Shown one piece after another: positions 53,301 through 61,300 of a stretch of 64,000 nucleotides of DNA; the stretch's first letter is position 1; each line of letters starts with the position of its first letter. The notes beneath the pieces were generated by a model. It ran no database searches, was not told the DNA's origin, and was given only the letters and a program-made list of their open reading frames with translations. Source of the DNA: Microglena sp. YARC (taxonomy: Eukaryota > Chlorophyta > Chlorophyceae > Chlamydomonadales > Chlamydomonadaceae); the NCBI GenBank assembly GCA_022414725.1, contig CM039464.1, positions 42,788,462 through 42,852,461 of the forward strand, in the 5' to 3' direction. Made by a program: the position numbers and the translations under genes.

Positions 53301-53910
53301 TGTGTGCATGGGTGTGAGTGCATGGGTACACGCATGGGTTTATGCATGGGCATGCGCATGGTCAACTAACTGCATGAGTGTGTGTGCATGAGTGTGAGTG
53401 CAAGGGTACATTAGGGTATATGCATGGGCATGCGCATGTTCATCTAACTGCATGGCTGTGTGTGCATGGGTGTGAGTGCATGGGTACACGCATGAGTATA
53501 TGCATGGGCATGCGCATGGCCAACTAACTGCATGTGTGTGTGCATGGGTACATGCATGGGTGTGTGTGCATGGGTACACGTTTGGGTGTATGCATGGGCA
53601 TGCGCATGGCCAACTAACTGCATGCGTGCGTGTGCATGTGAGTGTGTGCATGGGTAATCGCATGGGTATATGCATGAGCATGCGCACGGTCAACTTACTG
53701 CATGGGAGTGTGCATGGGTACATTCATGGGTGTGTGCATGGGTACACGCATGGGTATATGCATGGCCAACTAACTCCATATGCATGGGTACCTGCATGGG
53801 TGTGTGTGCATGGGTTAACTTATGGGTGCATGCATGGGTGTGTGTGCATGGGTTACTACATGAGTGTCGGCATGATCAACACATAGGTATATGCATGGAA
53901 GGGGTGGGTA
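50325..53910. repeat. 3.6-kb CATGGGTRYATG satellite
   Basis: Several hundred variants of an 8-14 bp unit (GCATGGGTACATGCATGGGT, GTGTGTGTGCATGGG) with a longer periodic phrase GCGCATGGCCAACTAACTGC. Mostly alternating purine-pyrimidine. Frames on both strands stay open for over 100 codons but translate to low-complexity W/M/H/C strings; not genes. Confidence 0.9.
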
Positions 53911-54020
53911 TGGGGAGGGGTTTATCTCTGCTGTTGCCTTGGCGATCCCTCTCTGATGTCCATATATATGCACTGCTCATCCACCTCTGCCTGTGGTGTG
54001 GCCCATAGTTTTTCTTTTCA

Positions 54021-54188
54021 GCTACAAGCAGCAGCTTCTAGGCAACTCCCTGGGCTCTCTCTCCATCCAAACCTTAAGCAACCTAGGCACCTGGAAGCTG
54101 ATATCGTCAGCTTTCCAGTGCTCCTGGAATCTTTGGGTTTTGCCCATTGCCAGCCTCAGGGAGCTGCCTAGAAGCTGTTGCTGGTAGC
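54021..54188. mobile_element. Foldback MITE family F, copy 3
   Basis: Left end GCTACAAGCAGCAGCTTCTA then GGCAACTCC, right end GGGAGCTGCCTAGAAGCTGT then TGCTGGTAGC: inverted termini of about 30 bp. 168 bp, no coding capacity. Confidence 0.75.
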
Positions 54189-54204
54189 CAAAAATAAAAA
54201 CAGT

Positions 54205-54935
54205 GGTGTGGCCAGTGTTGGAAAGGTTGCGAGGCATGTGGGGAGGAGCAAGGGGGGTGCAGGATTGGGTGGGGTGGGGGTGGCGTGGGGTCGGAAAGGG
54301 ATGGGGGTAGGGTGGGGGATACCTCCGCTGTTGTTTTGTCCATCCCTCTTCAATGTCCCTATCTACCCACTGCTTACCTACTTTTGTCCTTCTCTCTGCC
54401 TGTTGTGTGGCCAGTGTTGGGGATGTTGCGAGGGATGTGGGGAGGAGCAAGGGGGGTGGGGGATCGGGTGGCGAGGGGTCTGGAAGGGGTGGGGGATACC
54501 TCTGCTGTTGTCTTGTCCATCCCTCTATAATGTCCCTATCTACCCACTGCTTACCTATCTTTGTCCTTCTCTCTGCCTGTTGTGTGGCCAGTGTTGGGGA
54601 TGTTGCGAGGGATGTGGGGAGGAGCAAGGGGGGTGGGGGATCGGGTGGCGAGGGGTCTGGAAGGGGTGGGGAATACCTCTGCTGTTGTTTTGTCCATCCC
54701 TCTATAATGTCCCTATCTACCCACTGCTTACCTATCTTTGTCCTTCTCTCTGCCTGTTGTGTGGCCAGTGTTGGGGATGTTGCGAGGGATGTGGGTAGGA
54801 GCAAGGGGGGTGTGGGATTGGGTGGGGTGGCAGGGGGTCTGGAAGGGGTGGGGGATATATCTGCTGTTGTCTTGTCAATCCCTCTCTGAGGTCCCTATCT
54901 ACCCTATGCCCACCCACCGTTGTCCTTATCTTACC
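54205..54935. repeat. ~180-bp tandem array
   Basis: Four units with GTGTGGCCAGTGTTGGGGAT, GAGGAGCAAGGGGGGTGGGG and CATCCCTCTATAATGTCCC. Open in more than one frame because the units are similar; not a gene. Confidence 0.85.
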
Positions 54936-55251
54936 TGCCTCCACCAGGACTCGTAGCATAGCTACCCACCCACCGTTGTCCTTATCTTACCTCTCTGCTC
55001 CTTCTCTTACCTGCCTCCACCAGGACTCGTAGCATAGCTAACCACACACTGTTGTCCTTGTCTTACCTTCCTGCTCCTTATCTTACCTGCCTCCACCAGG
55101 ACTCGTAGCATAGCTACCCGACCACCGTTGTCCTTATCTTACCTCTCTGCTCCTTCTCTTACCTGCCTCCACCAGGACTCGTAGCATAGCTAACCACACA
55201 CTGTTGTCCTTGTCTTACCTTCCTGCTCCTTATCTTACCTGCCTCCACCAG
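54936..55251 (+). repeat. 76-bp array carrying the 5' edge of carrier exon 1
   Basis: CTGCCTCCACCAG|GACTCGTAGCATAGCT recurs with acceptor edges at 54948, 55024, 55100 and 55176, exactly 76 bp apart. The fifth, at 55252, is the real exon start. The copied exon part is about 16 nt. Confidence 0.9.
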
Positions 55252-55337
55252 GACTCATAGCATAGCTGGGGGGGTTGCCGGATCTATTTCTGTCCTCATC
55301 TTGCACCCCTTTGACGTCTTGAAGACAAGATTGCAAG
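55252..55337 (+). CDS. Carrier exon: helix 1, PFDVLKTR
   Basis: Opens with the last base of a split codon, then THSIAGGVAGSISVLILHPF, DVLKTRLQ, and leaves in phase 1 at GCAAG|GTAAGC. GG and the PFD motif match helix 1 of SLC25 proteins. A previous exon must supply two bases and the start codon. Confidence 0.9.
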
Positions 55338-58300
55338 GTAAGCCCCCCCCCCCCCCCCTCCCCCCCCCACACACAGACACAGAGACACACACTCATATCC
55401 ATCCCCATCCCCATCTCCCCCTGAAATGTATCCTCCCACATCCACCCACCCACCTACCTACCCTAGTGAATTTAACCCCACTAACCTACCTACCCTAGTG
55501 AATTCAACCCCACCCACCCACGTACCCAAGTGAATTCAAACCACCCCACCCACCCACCCACCCACTCACATACCCAAGTGAATTCAAACCCACCCACCCA
55601 CCCACTCAATACCCTGTCCATATAATTATTAATGCTCCAATGCCCAAGGTGGATTGCACAACCTAACGAACTCCTCTCCCCCCACTGAAGCATTACCACC
55701 ATCCCCAGCTATCCCTATTATTTCCCCTATCCAATCTACGCATCTCATCATTGGTATCAGATGCGTACAATTTATGTGTACATCGCAACATTTAAAATCG
55801 TCTGTTTACTTATAAATTTGTGCACTCTTTATCATTCAAAAGTTTTTTTTCTTTTTCTATTGAGATATATGTATTAAGCCTTGATGGTGAGACACACATC
55901 TTGCCACAACAACTCCTTCCTCCTCTTTCCATGTTCCTCTTCGACCTTATCTACAGGGATTTTTCCAGTTCAAAAGGTGTTTTTTGTATAGCTTTATGGG
56001 TTTAGGTCTCCTCCAGAGACAGCTTCCTTATAGCTTTTTAAAGCTTCTTAGGGCCATGTAGGGCCATATATGTGGGTTCTGTTTAGCGGCAATTTGGGCC
56101 AAAATAGGGTCATTAGTAGCGAAAGCTATATATAACGGGTAAAACAATCTCTGCTACACACCGGATGTGATTTTTTTGGCGGAGCCCCCTCTTTAAGGGG
56201 GCGGGAGCCCCCATGTTTACCCATTTGTCCGTTTGACCGAAAAAATAAAAACTTGAAGCCTGACACGTCCGGCAACGGTCGCGTAACTAACTCGCTTCAG
56301 TCAGCTCCATCGTTGCCACCTTTCGTTCCGTTGCCAACACACTCTGCCAATTTTCCGCGTCGCTTGCGACGCTGCATAGGACTTGTTCTAGAAGATGCTT
56401 GAGGCGTGCAAGACGACTCCATCTCCTCTAAGGCAGATAACAAAATCAACAGTGCCGAAAACAGTGGCAAAAAAATATATACCGGTAAAAACAATGTCTG
56501 TTTCTCGATCGGCACGTCTTCCTTCAAAATGATTTCCCCCCCCCTCATGGGATGGCTCACAAATTCAATACCCCTGCCTAACCATACCCATGCCTGCACC
56601 CATACCTACCTTCATACCTACACCTACACCCACTGTACCTCATTGTCCTGCTCAGTTCAAGATGGACTCCAAGGGCAGTCAGCAACGTACCGAGGGGCAG
56701 TACATGCAGTACAGAGAATGTGGCAGCAAGAGGGTGTGCGTGCATTCTACCAGGGCCTCACCCCTGCAGTGGTTGGTTCAGGTGAGAGTGGGCAGTACAG
56801 GCAGGACACATAATGTGGCATCACAAGGGTGTGCATGCATTCTACCAGGGCCTCACCCCTGCAGTGGTTGGTTCAGGTGAGAGTGGGCAGGACATGCAGT
56901 ACAGAGAATGTGGCAGCAGGAGCGTGTGCGTGCATTCTACCAGGGCCTCATCCCTGCAGTAGTTGGTTCTGGTGAGAGTGAGCAGTACATGCAGTACACA
57001 GAAAGTGGCAGCAAAAGGGTGTGCATGCATTCCTCCATGGGCTGAAAGGCCATGGAATGGGGCATGTATATTTTTGGTGGAGTCCCCTCTCCTGGGGGGC
57101 GGGATTCTCCAGATTCACCCCATTGTCCGTTTGTCTGACCGTCCGACTGAAGACCAAGACAAAGCCTGACAAGTCAGCCAACTGTCTCATAACTGACTGG
57201 CTTCGGTCAGCTCCATCGCTGCCACCTGTCGTTCCGTTGCCGACGCTTTCCGCCAATTTTTCGTGTCGCTTGCGACGCTGCATAGGACTTGTCTGCCTAA
57301 ATAGTAATTTGAAAGCCGATTGGTCAACAAGACTTAACATTACTTAACCTGAATCTAACATAAACCTGAACCTAGACTTTGACCTTGACCCCATCCTTGA
57401 CCATACCCTTGACCTTGATCTTGACCTTATCCTGGACCATACCCTTGACCTTGATCTTGACCTTATCCTTGACCACACATACACACACTCATCCAGGTGT
57501 TGCCTGGTCCTCCTACTTTTATGCGTATGAGCTCATCAAAACTTGGCACAAAGGAGGGGCTGAGCAGCTGTCTCCCTTTGGAAATATGATCAGCGCAGCT
57601 CAAGCAGGCGCCATGGTGAGTGGTCTGTTTTAGGGTTCAGGGTTTAGGGTTTAGCCGGCGCCATGGTGAGTGGTCTGGTTTAGGGTTTAGCCGGTGCCAT
57701 GGTGAGCGGTCTGGTTTAGGGTTGTAGGGTTTAGACGGTGCCATGGTGAGTGGTCTGGTTTAGGGTGTAGGGTTTAGCCGGCGCCATGGTGAGTGGTCTG
57801 GTTTTGGGTTTAGGGTTTAGCTGGTGCCATGGTGAGTGGTCTGGTTTAGGGTATAGGGTTAAGCCGGTGCCATGATGGGTGGTCTTGTTTAGGTTTTAGG
57901 TTTAGCCGATGCCTTGGTGGGCATTGGTGTTTTGCAGCCGCATCAATAACAACCATGACAACTACGTATAGAATGCGTATGCCAGTTCTTGTACTAATAC
58001 TAGTGCTAATACGTTTGCTATAGCTCATACTAATACAAGTGCTACTTCTGCTACTACTGCTACTGCTACTTCTAGTGCTTCTACTGCTATTGCTACTATT
58101 CGTACTAGTACCAGTACGGAAGAGATAGTATTAATATTAATATCATTGTAGATAATTTGTATAGATATCCTTTATACGACTAAGTATATAACGCATACAG
58201 ATAATGTGCAACATGATCCCCAGCAAAAACAAAAGCAACACAAACATATCTACGACCATAAACAAAATCAGAACAGGAAACCCAGCTGCCCCCCCCCTTC

Positions 58301-61300
58301 CTTTATACAACTAAGTATATCTACGACCATAAACAAAATCAGAACAGGAAACCCAGCTGCCCCCCCCCCCCCCCCCCCCCCCCCCCTTCCTTTATACAAC
58401 TGAGTATATCATACATACCAATAATGTGAATGCATATAGCCATAAACATCCTATCCTTTACACAATTAAAACGAATGTCTCTAATGTGTGCGTGTTTGCG
58501 TGTCAAAATAATAAAAAAGGCACCTTGGGGTTGACGATGAGGCAACAGGATCCTCAGCAAAAGCAAATGCAACAAAAAGATGCGTAAGACCCAAAACAAG
58601 ATAAGAGCAGGAAACCCCCACCCCACCCCCACCCCACCCCCACCCCACAAATGAGGTGCTCAGAAAAACAAGGCTAAAACAATTGCAAATATTAATGTCA
58701 TATACGTCCTATACTCAGAATAAGTTGATCAGATGGGCTCAACTGTTGGCAGGAAATGATACCTCCTTATAAGACCATACACAAAACAAGAACAGGACCC
58801 CCAGCAAAAACAAAAGCCTCCTGATAAGACCATACACAAAACAAGAACAGGACCCCCAGCAAAAATAAAAGCCTCCTGATAAGACCATACACAAAACAAG
58901 AACAGGACCCCCAGCAAAAACAAAAGCCTCCTGATAAGACCATACACAAAACAAGAACAGGACCCCCAGCAAAAACAAAAGCCTCCTGATAAGACCATAC
59001 ACAAAACAAGAACAGGACCCCCAGCAAAAATAAAAGCCTCCTGATAAGACCATACACAAAACAAGAACAGGACCCCCAGCAAAAACAAAAGCCTCCTGAT
59101 AAGACCATACACAAAACAAGAACAGGACCCCCAGCAAAAACAAAAGCCTCCTGATGAGACCATACACAAAACAAGAACAGGACCCCCAGCAAAAACAAAA
59201 GCCTCCTGATAAGACCATACACAAAACAAGAACAGGACCCCCAGCAAAAACAAAAGCCTCCTGATAAGACCATACACAAAACAAGAACAGGACCCCCAGC
59301 AAAAATAAAAGCCTCCTGATAAGACCATACACAAAACAAGAACAGGACCCCCAGCAAAAACAAAAGCCTCCTGATAAGACCATACACAAAACAAGAATAG
59401 GACCCCCAGCAAAAACAAAAGCCTCCTGATAATACCATACACAAAACAAGAACAGGACCCCCAGCAAAAACAAAAGCCTCCTGATAAGACCATTAACAAA
59501 ACAAGAACAGGATCCCTAGCAAAAACAAAAGTAACATAAGCAACACAACCATGTATAGTACCATCAACAAAAATAAAAAGATGAACTAAAGCAAGCAGGT
59601 CGACAGCAAAAACAACACGTCAACAAATACAAAACAACAAAAACAACAAAAACAATGACATTAGAAACAGCAAAACAGGAACAACAAGGACGCTTATTCA
59701 TACTACCAGGTGTGCAAAAAACAAATGACATTAGAAACAGCAAAACAGGAACAACGAAGACCCTTATTTATACTACCAGGTGTGCCTCATGACAAACCCT
59801 TTGTGGTTAGTTTTTTTTCTTTTTTTCTTTTAGGGTTTTTAGGTTTTATTTAAAAAAAAAAAAAAAACTAAACCCCTGACAATTCATACCACCAGGTGTG
59901 CCTCATGACAAACCCTTTGTGGTTAGTGAAAACCCGACTCCAGCTGCAACAGAAACTACCAGACAGCGCTGGCCAAGGCAGCCCTCCTATAGGAGGCGGT
60001 ACAGGCAGTACTTCGATACCTAGAGCTGCGATGCCATCAATAGCTAGTACTGCTCCTGGTGCCGTTGCGGCATCGTCAGCAACTACAGCAGCAACTGCAG
60101 CAACAGGAGCATCAGCAAGCGCAGCAGCAGCAGCAGCAGCAGCAATGACAGCAACAGGAGCATCGGCAACAGCTCCAGCAGCAACAGCCGCAGCAACAGG
60201 AGCATCAGCAAGCGCAACAGCAAGCGCATCTAGAGTAGGCTCAGCCGCAGGAGCAGGGACAACATCAGGAGCAAGTGCCTCCACATTGAAGCCTTACAGG
60301 TAGGTGCACGCTATGGCTGGGTTGTACATGGGTAGGTGGCTGAGTTGTGGCTAGGTAGGTGGCTGAGTTGCTGTTTGGGTGGCTGGGTTGGTGGCTGAGT
60401 TGCTGGTTGGGTGGCTGGATAGCTGATTGGCTAGATTAGCAGGGGCAGCAGGTGAGGAGCAGGTGCTGCCACATTGACGCCTTGCCAGTAGGTTGTCGGG
60501 GCTGGGTTGGGGGGTTGGGGGTGGATTGGGGGTACCAGGTCTCCCTTAGCCTGTGTCAAAAAGGTTGAATAATGTGTCTAGCAAACCAAGGCATCTACAT
60601 ATCTCCTGAGTAGGGGCTTCCACATTGACGCCTTACGGGTAGGTACCTGAATGGTTTGATGGACGAACAGATGGCTGGGTAGGTAGCTGAGTTGTGGATG
60701 GGTAGGTGGCTGGGTTGTGGATGGGTTGGAGGCTGAGTTGTGGATGGGTAGGTGGCTGGGTTGTGGATGTGTTGGTGGCTGAGTTTTGGATGGTTAGGTG
60801 GCTGAGTTGTGGATGGGTAGGTGGCTGGGTCGTATATGGGTAGGTGGCTGAGTTGTGGATGGGTATGTGGCTGAGTTGTGGATGGGTAGGTTGCTGGGTT
60901 GTATATGGGTAGGTGGCTGAGTTGTGGATGGGTTTGTGGCTGAGTTGTGGATGGGTTGGTGGCTGAGTTGTGGCTGGGTTGGTGGCTGAGTTGTGGCTGG
61001 GTTGGTGGCTGAGTTGTGGCTGGGTAGGTTGCTGGGTTGTGGATGGGTAGGTGGCTGAGTTGTGGATGGGTAGGTGGCTGAGTTGTATATGGGTAGGTGG
61101 CTGAGTTGCTGGTTGGGTGGCTGGGTTGGTGGCTGGATAGCTGATTACGGTAGCTAGATTAGTAGGGAGCAGGTTCTTTCACATTGGAGCCTTGCAGGTG
61201 GGTACCTGGATGGATAGGTGGGATGACAGATGGCTGAGTTGTGGCTGGCTGGGAGGCAGAGTTTCTGCGTGCTCTGATAAATAGCAATAAATAAATATAT

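Noticed and set aside
50283..53910. Long frames of W/M/H/C-rich sequence in the CATGGGT satellite
   Set aside because: Low-complexity translation of a satellite, open on both strands.
58729..59499. Three overlapping ~240-codon minus-strand frames rich in Phe, Leu, Cys and Val that look like membrane proteins
   Set aside because: All come from one 56-bp array in a carrier intron; the frame rotates with each unit, which is why all three stay open.
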